A stretch of 64,000 nucleotides of DNA from Sedimentibacter sp. (GTDB lineage Bacteria; Bacillota; Clostridia; Tissierellales; Sedimentibacteraceae): assembly GCA_018436705.1 (NCBI GenBank), contig JAHDLA010000004.1:124001-188000 (forward strand). The letters run 5' to 3'. Positions 42,868-52,366 of this stretch are shown piece after piece (within the stretch, counting starts at the first letter, position 1; each line of letters starts with the position of its first letter). Both the position numbers and the translations under genes were made by a program. Under the pieces are notes generated by a model, which worked only from the letters and a program-made list of their open reading frames with translations, was not told the origin of the DNA and made no database searches.

Positions 42868-44535
42868 ATGCTGCTTAACTTAAGTATACGCAATTTTGCT
42901 GTATTTGAAGAAGAATCTATTAAATTTAATAAAGGATTTAATGTTTTTACCGGAGAAACAGGGTCCGGTAAGTCAATATTGATTGAAGCGTTGTCACTGA
43001 TTCTTGGTGAAAGGTCTTCAAAAGATTTAATAAGAAAAGGTAAGAAAAGTGCATTTCTTGAAGCTGTTTTTGATATTGAAGACTTTAAAGCAGTTCAAAG
43101 CATACTGAATGAAATAAATATTGAAATCGATTCAGAAGATTTTCTTATAATATCAAGAGAAATCCTGGACAGCGGAAAAAGTATAAGCAAAATAAACGGC
43201 AGAACTATACCATTAAGCTCACTAAAAGAAGTAAGCAGCTATTTAATTGATATTTATGGGCAATTCGGACACGAGAGCTTATTTAAAAAAGAAAGGCATA
43301 TTGCTTTGTTGGACAGCCTTATCCAAAAAGATATGGATAAAGACTTATCAGAGTATTCTATAATATATGCAGAATACAGCAGCAAATTAAGTGAAATAGA
43401 CTTTCTTAAGAAAAAACTCATTGACAAAAATACTAAAATAGAACAACTTCAATATGAAATTGATGAAATTGACGAAGCTGACTTAAAAGAATCTGAAGAA
43501 GAGGAACTGCTGAAAAAAATTAAAAAGCTTTCAAATATCAAAGAGATTCAAAGTTCATTGTATGAAGCCAATAATTTACTGAGTATGGACAGCAGTCTGA
43601 ATAACGTTTACACAATTCTGAATAAAATAAAAACATATGACGAAAATTTGGAAGCTTTTATAAAAAGACTTGATATATTACTTGAAGAAATACAATATTT
43701 AAATTATGATTTAAGAGATTATTCTGAAAAAACAGAATTTAATGAAAATGAACTAGATAAAATAGAATCCCGAATGTCTCTCATTAACAGATTAAAGAGA
43801 AAATACGGATTTACAATTGACAAAATTAAAGATTATAGAAATGATTCAGAAAATGAATTAAATTTATTAAAAGAAGCAGAATATAAACTGAACAAACTGA
43901 CAGAAGAAAAAAATAAAATACTCAGTAAGCTGGTAAGTTGTTCTGAAAAAATGTCAAGCAAAAGGAAAAATGCGGCAAAAATGCTTGAAACAAATTTGCT
44001 TAAAGAACTAAACGATCTTAATATGAATAACATCAGTTTTAAAGTAAACATTAAAAGAAAAAGTAATTTTTCGCCGGATGGTATTGATGATGTGGAATTT
44101 CTTATAGCAACAAATGCCGGAAGCGATTTGAATTCTGTGCAAAAAGTGGTATCGGGAGGAGAAGCCTCCCGAATTATGCTTGCATTTAAAAAAATTAGTT
44201 CAGACATTGAAAGTTCCCAGACAACCATGATATTTGATGAAATTGATTCAGGTATAAGCGGGAAGACAGCTCAAATGGCAGGAATAAAAATGAACTATAT
44301 TTCAGATAAACACCAGGTGATTTGTGTAACACATTCTCCTCAAATTGCATCAATTTCTAAAAATCATTTTTTAATTGAAAAAAAAGTTGTTGATGGAAAT
44401 ACTTACAGCACTGTAAAAAAACTTGATAAAGAAAGCAAAATTTACGAAGTTGCAAGATTACTGAGCGGCATGAAAATTACCGAAAAATCTTTAAATAACG
44501 CAAAAGATTTAATTGAATCAAGCATTACTGCATAA
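42868..44535 (+). CDS. recN: DNA repair protein RecN
   Basis: A 555-residue SMC-like ATPase for double-strand break repair. Walker A is FTGETGSGKSILIEAL (about 29-44), a long coiled coil spans about 150-370, the ABC signature is VVSGGEASRIMLA and Walker B is TTMIFDEIDSGISG. Confidence 0.96.
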   Translation: MLLNLSIRNFAVFEEESIKFNKGFNVFTGETGSGKSILIEALSLILGERSSKDLIRKGKKSAFLEAVFDIEDFKAVQSILNEINIEIDSEDFLIISREILDSGKSISKINGRTIPLSSLKEVSSYLIDIYGQFGHESLFKKERHIALLDSLIQKDMDKDLSEYSIIYAEYSSKLSEIDFLKKKLIDKNTKIEQLQYEIDEIDEADLKESEEEELLKKIKKLSNIKEIQSSLYEANNLLSMDSSLNNVYTILNKIKTYDENLEAFIKRLDILLEEIQYLNYDLRDYSEKTEFNENELDKIESRMSLINRLKRKYGFTIDKIKDYRNDSENELNLLKEAEYKLNKLTEEKNKILSKLVSCSEKMSSKRKNAAKMLETNLLKELNDLNMNNISFKVNIKRKSNFSPDGIDDVEFLIATNAGSDLNSVQKVVSGGEASRIMLAFKKISSDIESSQTTMIFDEIDSGISGKTAQMAGIKMNYISDKHQVICVTHSPQIASISKNHFLIEKKVVDGNTYSTVKKLDKESKIYEVARLLSGMKITEKSLNNAKDLIESSITA

Positions 44536-44656
44536 ATCTGTAAATTCAGTAACATAAGTCCTAGATTTTCGAAAAAAAGGCTGCTAAGTAAGCAGGACAC
44601 ACGAATAATAAAATGCCTAGTGGAGAAATTAAAGATAAAACTTGAAGGAGAGCATA

Positions 44657-45748
44657 ATGAAAAATTTCGCTAAAAGAGTTTTATTCTTTATTTTTTTTAT
44701 TGCAATTTTACTGGCGGCGGTTTACTTTGGCTATGATCTTAAAACAAATCCATATGTCTTAACACAATTAGATAATGAGGTAATGGAATCTGAAGGTAAG
44801 TACATAATACCCGGAGGGCAGACCATAGGCGTGGAATTGAAAACTGCAGGAATATTGGTAGTAGGATTGGCTGATATAATAGGTACCGATAAATTATCAC
44901 TATCTCCTGCTAAAGCAGCAGGAATGCAAATTGGAGATAAAATACTTAAAATTGATGAAATTGTTATTGAAACAACTGATGATATTTTGGAGTACACAGA
45001 AGAACATGGAATTAAAAACTATAACTTCACCATAGAAAGACATGGAAGCATCATTGATTTAAATTTTACGCCTGTAAAAATTTATGAAAGTGATGAAATA
45101 AAGTTTGGCTTCTGGGCCAGAGAAAATATTGCTGGAATAGGAACAGTGACTTTTATTGATCCTGATACAGGTAAATTCAGTGCCATCGGGCATGGCATTT
45201 CAGATTCGGAAACAGGCTCCCTAATAGATATTGAAGCAGGAACCATATCAAAAGCAAACATTACAAGCATAAAATCGGGAAAAAAGGGTGAACCAGGCGA
45301 AATTATAGGATATATTATAAGGGATGAAAACAGTCTGGGTACAGTTGAGAATAATACTAACTTCGGTATTTATGGAAATATAAATAAGGCTAGTCTGGGT
45401 TATTTCAGCAGTAATTTAATTGAAGTTGGTAAAAAGGAAGAAATGCGCATAGGTCCGGCACAAATTTTTTCTTGTGTTAACAATGAAATACAAGTTTATG
45501 ATGTAGAAATAACAAAAATGTTTTATCAAAACAAACCGGGTGAAAAAAGTTTTGTAATCAAAATTGTTGACAATGATTTACTTAATCTTACAAACGGTAT
45601 AATACAAGGCATGAGCGGCTGCCCTGTAATTCAAAACAATAAAATTGTAGGTGCTGTTACGCATGTGTTCATGAACGATCCCACAAAGGGATACGGAATA
45701 TATATTGAATGGATTTTTGATCAAATTTACAGTAATTCCAACAGTTAG
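44657..45748 (+). CDS. spoIVB: SpoIVB peptidase
   Basis: A 363-residue serine peptidase made in the forespore that starts pro-sigma-K processing by cutting SpoIVFA. It has an N-terminal membrane anchor (about 6-25), a PDZ domain (about 85-150, KAAGMQIGDKILKI) and the S55 peptidase domain with GHGISDSETG (His) and QGMSGCPVIQ (Ser). AAGGAG sits 6 nt before ATG 44657. It lies next to spo0A, as in most spore formers. Confidence 0.96.
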   Translation: MKNFAKRVLFFIFFIAILLAAVYFGYDLKTNPYVLTQLDNEVMESEGKYIIPGGQTIGVELKTAGILVVGLADIIGTDKLSLSPAKAAGMQIGDKILKIDEIVIETTDDILEYTEEHGIKNYNFTIERHGSIIDLNFTPVKIYESDEIKFGFWARENIAGIGTVTFIDPDTGKFSAIGHGISDSETGSLIDIEAGTISKANITSIKSGKKGEPGEIIGYIIRDENSLGTVENNTNFGIYGNINKASLGYFSSNLIEVGKKEEMRIGPAQIFSCVNNEIQVYDVEITKMFYQNKPGEKSFVIKIVDNDLLNLTNGIIQGMSGCPVIQNNKIVGAVTHVFMNDPTKGYGIYIEWIFDQIYSNSNS

Positions 45749-45780
45749 GGACGGCAAATGCCGCTCCTATTCATATTTTT
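45747..45780 (+). terminator. Hairpin after spoIVB
   Basis: AGG-CGGCA pairs with TGCCG-CCT (small internal loop), followed by ATTTTTTATAA a few bases on. Confidence 0.5.
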
Positions 45781-45956
45781 TATAAATTACTGAAAATTTT
45801 AGTATAATATTGTAAAATCATAATATATATAGAATTAAGCAGAAGAAAAAAAAAATATTTTAAAAAATAAAAAATATTTTTAGAAAAAAAAAGGTTTTTT
45901 TGAAAATTCTGCGTATATATCTTATAGATAAAAATATTAACAATGGGGGAATCAAA

Positions 45957-46751
45957 ATGAAAAAAAAGGTTAAAGTAGTTATTGCTGATGACAACAAGGA
46001 ATTTCGGCTTATTCTTAAGGATTTTTTGCTAAGTAAGAACATGTTTGACGTTGTAGATGTCGCCGATGATGGGATAAAGGCGCTGGAAGCAGTCGAGAAG
46101 CATGAGCCTGACATATTAATATTGGACATAATCATGCCGCATCTGGATGGCTTAGGGGTAATGGAAAAACTACACAAAAAGGAACTGAAAAAATTTCCTA
46201 AAGTTATTATTTTATCAGCTGTCGGCCATGATAAAGTCACTCAAAGAGCAATTAACATGGGTGTTGATTACTACATAGTTAAACCATTTAATTTTGAATC
46301 GTTTGCGGACAGACTAATTCAATTGTCGGATATTGAAACTTCAAGAGCTCAAAATAAGAGCAGAGAAATTGTATATAACGAAAAAGTAAATGCAGAATTA
46401 AGTCTTGAAGTTAAAATAACTGAAATTCTTCATGAAGTCGGAGTACCGGCACACATAAAAGGGTATCAATACTTAAGAACTTCAATAATAGATGTGGTAA
46501 ATAATATTGAACTTCTTGGAGCTATTACTAAGGAATTGTATCCTATGATAGCTTCAAAATACAGTACCACTCCAAGCAGAGTTGAAAGAGCAATCCGGCA
46601 TGCAATTGAAGTTGCATGGACCAGAGGAAAAATAGAAACTATTAACAATATATTCGGTTATACTATACATAATAATAAAGGTAAGCCGACTAATTCAGAA
46701 TTTATTGCAATGATAGCTGATAAGCTTAGGCTAGAACAAAAGGTATCATAA
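45957..46751 (+). CDS. spo0A: Stage 0 sporulation response regulator Spo0A
   Basis: A 264-residue master regulator of entry into sporulation. The receiver domain has Asp11, Asp12 and the phosphate acceptor Asp57 ([12 protein letters not shown]). The C-terminal DNA-binding domain carries the invariant helix [25 protein letters not shown] lies 7 nt before ATG 45957. The frame continues to 45900, but that part is an A-rich leader (45842-45900) without a ribosome site. Two pairs of TGTCGAA-like sites in this window are candidate targets. Confidence 0.97.
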   Translation: MKKKVKVVIADDNKEFRLILKDFLLSKNMFDVVDVADDGIKALEAVEKHEPDILILDIIMPHLDGLGVMEKLHKKELKKFPKVIILSAVGHDKVTQRAINMGVDYYIVKPFNFESFADRLIQLSDIETSRAQNKSREIVYNEKVNAELSLEVKITEILHEVGVPAHIKGYQYLRTSIIDVVNNIELLGAITKELYPMIASKYSTTPSRVERAIRHAIEVAWTRGKIETINNIFGYTIHNNKGKPTNSEFIAMIADKLRLEQKVS

Positions 46752-46761
46752 TTATTTATTT

Positions 46762-46800
46762 AATGCAATATACTGACGGTATCGGTATATTGCATTTTTG
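46762..46800 (+). terminator. Terminator after spo0A
   Basis: AATGCAATATAC and GTATATTGCATT, 10-base loop, then TTTTTG. Confidence 0.85.
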
Positions 46801-46828
46801 TAACAATTTAGCGAAATTAATAATAAGC

Positions 46829-46857
46829 TTGACAAAAACATTTATTATTATTACAAT
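46829..46857 (+). promoter_or_regulatory. Sigma-A promoter of nudF
   Basis: TTGACA, 17-bp spacer, TACAAT, 57 bp before the start. Confidence 0.7.
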
Positions 46858-46913
46858 AAAGCGGATATACAAAATACAATGAATATAAAAATTGCAATAA
46901 TGAGGAGGCAATT

Positions 46914-47438
46914 TTGAATACTGAAATAACCGTTAAAAGTGAAAAAATTTTTGAAGGTAAAATAATAAATTTAAGAGTAGATACAGTTGAGCTTGAAGAC
47001 AAAAAATATACTAAAAGAGAAATAGTAGAACATAAAGATGCTTCTGCCATCTTGGCAGTAAACGAAAAAAATGAAATGCTGCTTGTAAAACAATATAGAA
47101 AGGCTGTAGAGGATTTTCTGTATGAGGTTCCGGCAGGAATAATAAATATGGCTGAAGAACCTATTGAATGTGCTTTGCGAGAGTTAAAGGAAGAAACAGG
47201 TTTTGAAGCTAAAAAAATTAAAAAATTATTCGAATTCTATACTTCACCAGGGTTTTCAAACGAAAAATTATTTTTATTTAAAGCTGAAGAGCTGACATTT
47301 ACTTCCACAAATTTTGATGAGGATGAATTCATCGAAAGCATTTCAGTCAGCAAAGAAGAAGTAAAGAAAATGCTGGAAACAGGAAAGATTTTAGACAGTA
47401 AGACATTGATAGCAATTATATACTGGCTGAATTCTTAA
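46914..47438 (+). CDS. nudF: ADP-ribose pyrophosphatase (Nudix)
   Basis: A 174-residue Nudix hydrolase of the ADP-ribose type. The Nudix box lies in EEPIECALRELKEETGFEA, preceded by YEVPAGIIN. It clears ADP-ribose and related toxic nucleotide sugars. It starts at TTG 46914 after GAGGAGG. The position before spoIIM and xerD matches Bacillus. Confidence 0.93.
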   Translation: MNTEITVKSEKIFEGKIINLRVDTVELEDKKYTKREIVEHKDASAILAVNEKNEMLLVKQYRKAVEDFLYEVPAGIINMAEEPIECALRELKEETGFEAKKIKKLFEFYTSPGFSNEKLFLFKAEELTFTSTNFDEDEFIESISVSKEEVKKMLETGKILDSKTLIAIIYWLNS

Positions 47439-47462
47439 TTTTGATAAATCATAAATAGAATT

Positions 47463-47513
47463 AAACCTTCTGATCAAGCATATATTGTATAAAGCTTTTC
47501 AGGAGGTTTTTTT
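47463..47513 (+). terminator. Hairpin/terminator that contains the spoIIM ribosome site
   Basis: AAACCTTCTGA pairs with TCAGGAGGTTT (one T-G) around a 25-base loop, followed by TTTTTTT. The right arm contains AGGAGG, the spoIIM ribosome-binding site, and the T-run ends at its ATG. Confidence 0.65.
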
Positions 47514-48095
47514 ATGAACAATGTACTAAAAAAATTGATACAGTCAGAAAATAAAAGATTTTTATTTTTATTAGCTGTATTTATATTCTCTCTAATGCTG
47601 TCAGCACTTATTTACATTGGTGCCGGAGAGACAAGCCTGACAAATATCAATTATGAAAGTATAAGCACTATGAAAGTCTCAGAGATATTTGCAGCAACAC
47701 TAAAAAGAAATCTAATATATTTTGCAGCTGTCATTGTACTGACAATATTAGGGTACGGAAACATAATAACTGCTCTGTTTGTGTTTGTATCGGTTTATTA
47801 TGGCCTTTCAGTCATTTTTTTAATAAGAACGCTCGGAATGGACAGCCAATACTTTTTCATGACGTTCACCGATTATTTTGTATTTTTTCCTTTATTATTC
47901 TATTTTACTTTTATATCAGGAACTATTTCAAAATATACCAAAAAAACAAAAAACATAGAGACTATTTCGCATAAATTTGATATAATTATATCGAGCTATA
48001 TAAAGCTGTCTCTGGTATATTTGTTAATTGTAGCAGGCTACAGCTTTTTATACAGCTATTATATACTAATATTAAGCAGATTGTTGGTGAGATAA
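47514..48095 (+). CDS. spoIIM: Stage II sporulation protein M
   Basis: A 193-residue polytopic protein with about five membrane segments, matching SpoIIM in size, topology and genome position (nudF - spoIIM - xerD). SpoIIM anchors SpoIID and SpoIIP for septal peptidoglycan removal during engulfment. The motif KVSEIFAATLKRNLIYFAAV fits the family. It starts right after a hairpin that holds its ribosome site, and its stop overlaps the xerD ATG by 1 bp. Confidence 0.85.
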   Translation: MNNVLKKLIQSENKRFLFLLAVFIFSLMLSALIYIGAGETSLTNINYESISTMKVSEIFAATLKRNLIYFAAVIVLTILGYGNIITALFVFVSVYYGLSVIFLIRTLGMDSQYFFMTFTDYFVFFPLLFYFTFISGTISKYTKKTKNIETISHKFDIIISSYIKLSLVYLLIVAGYSFLYSYYILILSRLLVR

Positions 48096-48970
48096 TGGAT
48101 AAAAATATAGTTAACTATAAGTTGTATCTTATTTCAAAGAAATTAAGCGATAATACCATAAGTTCGTATATTTATGATGTAAATAGCTTTAAAGAGTATC
48201 TTTACAATAATTATGAGCTTGGATTAGTTAAAACAAAAAAAGCTCACATACTTACGTATCTCGTGACTCTTCAAAAGCAGGGTAAAAGTTCTTCAACTAT
48301 ATCAAGAACTATTTCAGCACTTAAGAATTTTTTTGAATTTCTTAAAAAAGACAAGCTTGTAGACAATAATCCTGCAATAAGCATACACAGCCCTAAACAA
48401 ATTAAAAAATCTCCTGCGGTACTTTCTGAGAATGAAGTAACCCTTTTGATGAAACAGCCGGATGTAGACACATTCAAAGGAAGCAGAGATTCAGCAATAC
48501 TGGAACTATTGTATTCTTCCGGAATTAAAGTGACTGAGCTGATAAACATCGAAAAAAGTGACATCAATCTTAATGCCGGCATAATTAATATAGCAGGACA
48601 GAAAGAGAGAATAGTTCCATTAAGTAAACACGCAAACAATTCAATCTGCAATTACATGCATAACTTCAGGGATAAGAAATGCAAAGAAGACAATGAATTC
48701 CTATTTATCAACATTACCGGCGAATCAATTTCAAGGCAGGGAATTTGGAAAATATTAAAGTTTTACGAGAAAAAAATGAAATTAGGCAAGGAATTGTCCC
48801 CCCAGATATTAAGAAATTCATTTGCGGTTCATTTGCTGTCTAACGGAGCAGATCTCGGAACCGTTCAGGAGTTGATGGGACTTAGCAGCCTTGCTGCAGC
48901 TCAGAACTATTTATGTAGCGTTGAATTTAAATCATTGGAAGTGTTTAAAAAGACATTTCCGAGAGTATAA
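48095..48970 (+). CDS. xerD: XerD-like tyrosine recombinase with altered active site
   Basis: A 291-residue protein with the SAM-like N-terminal DNA-binding domain (1-90) and the tyrosine recombinase core (110-290). Of the six catalytic positions, Lys170 (QKER), Arg240 (ILR) and Tyr272 (QNY) are kept, but Arg-I is Lys145 (SGIKVTEL, usually GLRVSEL), the His of HxLR is Gln237 (SPQILR) and the GHS histidine is Leu263 (MGLSS). The frame is intact and of normal length. It may be inactive or regulatory. It overlaps spoIIM by 1 bp. Confidence 0.88.
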   Translation: MDKNIVNYKLYLISKKLSDNTISSYIYDVNSFKEYLYNNYELGLVKTKKAHILTYLVTLQKQGKSSSTISRTISALKNFFEFLKKDKLVDNNPAISIHSPKQIKKSPAVLSENEVTLLMKQPDVDTFKGSRDSAILELLYSSGIKVTELINIEKSDINLNAGIINIAGQKERIVPLSKHANNSICNYMHNFRDKKCKEDNEFLFINITGESISRQGIWKILKFYEKKMKLGKELSPQILRNSFAVHLLSNGADLGTVQELMGLSSLAAAQNYLCSVEFKSLEVFKKTFPRV

Positions 48971-48988
48971 TATATGTGTACTAACTTA

Positions 48989-49017
48989 CTTGCACTAGTG
49001 TAAGTTTATGATATAAG
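48989..49017 (+). promoter_or_regulatory. deoB promoter with an overlapping palindrome
   Basis: TTGCAC (48990-48995), 16-bp spacer, TATAAG (49012-49017). The 16-bp palindrome CTTGCACTAGTGTAAG (one mismatch) covers the -35, as an operator would. Confidence 0.5.
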
Positions 49018-49032
49018 AATTAGGGAGGCATT

Positions 49033-50205
49033 ATGATAAACAGAGCAGTTTTAATAGTATTGGACAGCGTGGGAGTTGGTGAACTTCCAGATGCTGCAGA
49101 TTACGGAGATACCGGCAGCAATACCGTAAAAAATATATATAAAAATATAGATGATTTTTCACTGCCTAATTTAGAAAAATTAGGTCTTTTAAATATTCAT
49201 GGATTTGAGGATATAAAAAAATCTGACAGTTATACCGGTACTGTTGCCAAGTGTACAGAAAAATCAAAAGGCAAGGATACCACAACCGGCCATTGGGAAA
49301 TAAGCGGCCTGGTGCTTGAAAAACCATTTCCAACGTACCCAAAAGGGTTCCCAAAAGATTTTATAGATGAATTTGAAAAAAAAGTAGGGAGAAAAACAAT
49401 TGGAAACTATCCTGCTTCAGGAACAGAGATTATCAAAGAATTAGGCAATGAACACGTTGAAACAGGAAATCTTATCGTATATACCTCTGCAGATTCTGTA
49501 TTTCAAATAGCAGCTCATGAAGAGGTTGTACCACTGGATGAACTTTACAAAATCTGTGCAACCGCCAGAGAAATGCTCAAAGGAGAGCATGGTGTGGGCA
49601 GGGTTATAGCAAGGCCTTTTATCGGTAAAGATGGAAATTATACAAGGACAGAAAACAGAAAAGACTTTTCATTGCTTCCGCCTAAGGACACTATGTTAGA
49701 CTACATTAAAAATAACGGCATGGAAGTATTCGCCATAGGAAAAATAGAAGACATATTTGCTAATAAAGGAATGACGAAATCTAACCATACCCACAACAAC
49801 AAAGAAGGCATTGAAGCAACAATAAATGCAATGAAAGAAGATTTCAAAGGCCTAATATTTACTAACCTTGTTGACTTTGACATGGTATATGGCCACAGAA
49901 ACAACGTGCAGGGTTATGCCGATGCTTTGAAATACTTTGATGACAAGCTTCCGGAAATAATTGATAACCTGAAGGAAGATGATGTGCTCATAATTACTGC
50001 AGACCACGGCTGCGATCCCACAACTGAAAGTACCGATCATTCAAGGGAGTACATTCCTTTAATTTTCTACGGAAAAAACATTCAAAAAAATAACAATTTA
50101 GGCATCCTTGATACCTATGCATCCATTGGAAAGACAATTCTTAACATGTTTAATATAGAAAATCACATCGAAGGAACAAGCGTGCTGGGAAATATACTTA
50201 AATAA
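49033..50205 (+). CDS. deoB: Phosphopentomutase
   Basis: A 390-residue alkaline-phosphatase-fold enzyme interconverting ribose/deoxyribose 1- and 5-phosphates in nucleoside breakdown. The metal motifs are [17 protein letters not shown], with the Asp and the nucleophile Thr in DTTTGHWE, and [25 protein letters not shown] precedes the ATG. In Bacillus punA follows; here dacF does. Confidence 0.96.
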   Translation: MINRAVLIVLDSVGVGELPDAADYGDTGSNTVKNIYKNIDDFSLPNLEKLGLLNIHGFEDIKKSDSYTGTVAKCTEKSKGKDTTTGHWEISGLVLEKPFPTYPKGFPKDFIDEFEKKVGRKTIGNYPASGTEIIKELGNEHVETGNLIVYTSADSVFQIAAHEEVVPLDELYKICATAREMLKGEHGVGRVIARPFIGKDGNYTRTENRKDFSLLPPKDTMLDYIKNNGMEVFAIGKIEDIFANKGMTKSNHTHNNKEGIEATINAMKEDFKGLIFTNLVDFDMVYGHRNNVQGYADALKYFDDKLPEIIDNLKEDDVLIITADHGCDPTTESTDHSREYIPLIFYGKNIQKNNNLGILDTYASIGKTILNMFNIENHIEGTSVLGNILK

Positions 50206-50226
50206 TTTTTCAGGAAATAGACCAAA

Positions 50227-50243
50227 TGTTGAATAATTCGACA
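50227..50243. promoter_or_regulatory. Inverted 0A-like boxes
   Basis: TGTTGAA-TAA-TTCGACA: one perfect Spo0A box on the minus strand and one with a single change, facing each other over 3 bp, 227 bp before dacF. Confidence 0.35.
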
Positions 50244-50266
50244 TAAAAACATATGAAATGATGTAT

Positions 50267-50299
50267 AAATCAGAGTATATCTTGAAAAAACTCTGATTT
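50267..50299 (+). terminator. Weak terminator after deoB
   Basis: AAATCAGAGT and ACTCTGATTT with a 13-base loop, followed only by TGTGCATTTT. Confidence 0.5.
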
Positions 50300-50379
50300 G
50301 TGCATTTTATAGATAAAACTTTGCAGGAAATCATCTGTTAAGCATAATACAATTATATTCATACCTCAACGGTTTTTGT

Positions 50380-50407
50380 ACATTTCATGAAAAAACTCAC
50401 GAAATGT
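50380..50407. other. Inverted repeat before dacF
   Basis: ACATTTC-A-TGA and TCA-C-GAAATGT around AAAAAC, about 60 bp before dacF. It may be an operator. I find no clear sigma-F/G promoter. Confidence 0.35.
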
Positions 50408-50469
50408 AAGACAACTGTATATATCAACAAAATATGGTTATTCTAATTCATAAAAAGGAGGTAATTTTT

Positions 50470-51627
50470 ATGAAGAAATACATAGCCATGTTTTTTTTGA
50501 TGTTACTAATCGCAAATTTGACTGCCGTTCCCGCATTCGGAATTGAGCCTGATGCTTTAGTGTCAAAGGCAGTAATACTGATAAACGGTGATGACGGTCA
50601 GGTACTTTTTGAAAAAAACAGCAATGATAAAATGCCGCCGGCAAGCATAACAAAAATTATGCTTTTATTGCTGATTTCAGAAAAGATGGATAGAGGGGAA
50701 ATAAAACTCGACCAAGAGATGACAATTTCAGAGTATGCCGCCGGAATGGGCGGAAGTCAAATATATCTCGAAGCTAATGAAGCTCAAAATGTTGAAAGTA
50801 TGCTGAAGGCCATATCAATGCGTTCTGCAAATGATGCTTCAGTTGCAATGGCTGAATTTATGTACGGCTCAGAGGAAGGTTGCGTTAAGGCAATGAATGA
50901 CCGGGCAAAAGAACTGGGCATGAATAATACAAATTTTGTAAATGTTACAGGACTTCCGGAACCTGAACACTTAACAACAGCTAACGACATTGCAATAATG
51001 ACAAAAGAGTTACTTAAATATAATTATGTTAATGAATATATGCTTACTTGGATGGATTCTGTGTGGGTTGGCAAGGAGAAAGACTCTGAGCAGGTACTTG
51101 TAAATACAAACAGATTGATAAACAACTACGAAGGACTTTTGGGAGGCAAGACCGGATATACAACAGATGCAAAGTATTGCCTGTCAGCTGCAGCCAAAAG
51201 AAATGATACTACATTAATAGCAGTTGTGCTGGGATGCGACACAACAAAAATTCGTTTTAATGAAATTACAAAACTGCTAAACGAAGGCTTTGCTAATTAT
51301 AAAAATCTTGTATTTCATAAAAAAGGCGAAGCAATTTCTTCTTCATCTGTGTACTGCGGAAAGGAAGAAAACTTCAATGTTGTAAGTAAAGAAAATATTT
51401 TTTATTTTACAGAAAGTAATTGTAAAATTGAAGATTTTAATTTAGAATATTTAATAGATGAAAATTTAAAAGCGCCCTTAAGCAAAGATGTTGCAATAGG
51501 AAAGGCTATTCTTTCAAGGAACGGTCAAGTCCTTGGAGAGTACGATCTTTATCCTGAAAAGGATATTGATAAGGAAGGACTTTTTAAATTTTATCTTAAT
51601 AATATACTGAATACTATAATGAAATAA
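50470..51627 (+). CDS. dacF: D-alanyl-D-alanine carboxypeptidase (DacF type)
   Basis: A 385-residue penicillin-binding protein that trims the terminal D-Ala of peptidoglycan stem peptides. It has a signal peptide (MKKYIAMFFLMLLIANLTAV to PAFG) and the three motifs SxxK (Ser59-Lys62, PASITK), SxN (SAN in MRSANDAS) and KTG (GGKTGYT), plus the PBP5_C-like C-terminal domain. AAGGAGG precedes ATG 50470. Its position after deoB and its similarity suggest DacF, which is forespore expressed in Bacillus; the sequence does not prove the timing. Confidence 0.92.
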   Translation: MKKYIAMFFLMLLIANLTAVPAFGIEPDALVSKAVILINGDDGQVLFEKNSNDKMPPASITKIMLLLLISEKMDRGEIKLDQEMTISEYAAGMGGSQIYLEANEAQNVESMLKAISMRSANDASVAMAEFMYGSEEGCVKAMNDRAKELGMNNTNFVNVTGLPEPEHLTTANDIAIMTKELLKYNYVNEYMLTWMDSVWVGKEKDSEQVLVNTNRLINNYEGLLGGKTGYTTDAKYCLSAAAKRNDTTLIAVVLGCDTTKIRFNEITKLLNEGFANYKNLVFHKKGEAISSSSVYCGKEENFNVVSKENIFYFTESNCKIEDFNLEYLIDENLKAPLSKDVAIGKAILSRNGQVLGEYDLYPEKDIDKEGLFKFYLNNILNTIMK

Positions 51628-51638
51628 GAGGATGAACA

Positions 51639-52358
51639 ATGGATTATTCCGTGAGTTTAAGCATATTTCAGGGGCCATTTGATTTGCTGTACCACCTGAT
51701 TGAAAAAAAGGAAATAGATATTTATGATATTCCTATTGCAGAAATAACAGACCAATATCTTGAATATATTAATCAAATGATGCAGTTTAATATGAATGTT
51801 GCCAGCGAATTTATTTTAATGGCTTCAACACTCATTGAAATAAAATCACAGATGCTGCTGCCCCAGAAGGAAAAAGAAGAAGATCCAAGACAGGAATTGG
51901 TCAGCAAACTTCTGGAATATAAATTGTTTAAGGAAATATCTGAAACACTGAAAAAATATGAGGATGACAACAGCTATTACTTTTCAAAACCCAAGGAAGA
52001 AATAGCAATTACTTCCGATTCAAAAACTGAACAGCTTTCGCTTAACGAAATAAATATATACGAGTTATACAATGTATTTATTTCATTGCTGAAAAATCAT
52101 AATTTGAAAATAGCAGGCGAAGAAGAGCTAAAGGTATACAGAGAAAATTACAGCGTCAAGGATTGTACGGAAGAACTTTTAAAAAAAATAAAAATATCAG
52201 GTCGTGTTTCATTGTTTGAAACGTTCAGAGAGAAGAACAAAATAACAAAAGAGTATGTAATTACTGCATTTCTTGCTGTTTTAGAAGTATCAAACAAACA
52301 GGATATAAAAATTTATCAAACTGATACATACAGCGATATAATTATAATTGCTGCATAG
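51639..52358 (+). CDS. scpA: Segregation and condensation protein A
   Basis: A 239-residue kleisin that bridges SMC heads with ScpB. The N-terminal FQGPFDLLYHLIEKKEIDIY and DIPIAEITDQYLEYI segments are diagnostic; the C-terminal winged helix binds SMC. It starts 11 bp after dacF. Confidence 0.96.
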   Translation: MDYSVSLSIFQGPFDLLYHLIEKKEIDIYDIPIAEITDQYLEYINQMMQFNMNVASEFILMASTLIEIKSQMLLPQKEKEEDPRQELVSKLLEYKLFKEISETLKKYEDDNSYYFSKPKEEIAITSDSKTEQLSLNEINIYELYNVFISLLKNHNLKIAGEEELKVYRENYSVKDCTEELLKKIKISGRVSLFETFREKNKITKEYVITAFLAVLEVSNKQDIKIYQTDTYSDIIIIAA

Positions 52359-52366
52359 GAGTGTAT

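Noticed and set aside
45842..45956. Extended N-terminus of Spo0A from 45900
   Set aside because: The part is A-rich leader; GGGGGA and the family start point to ATG 45957.
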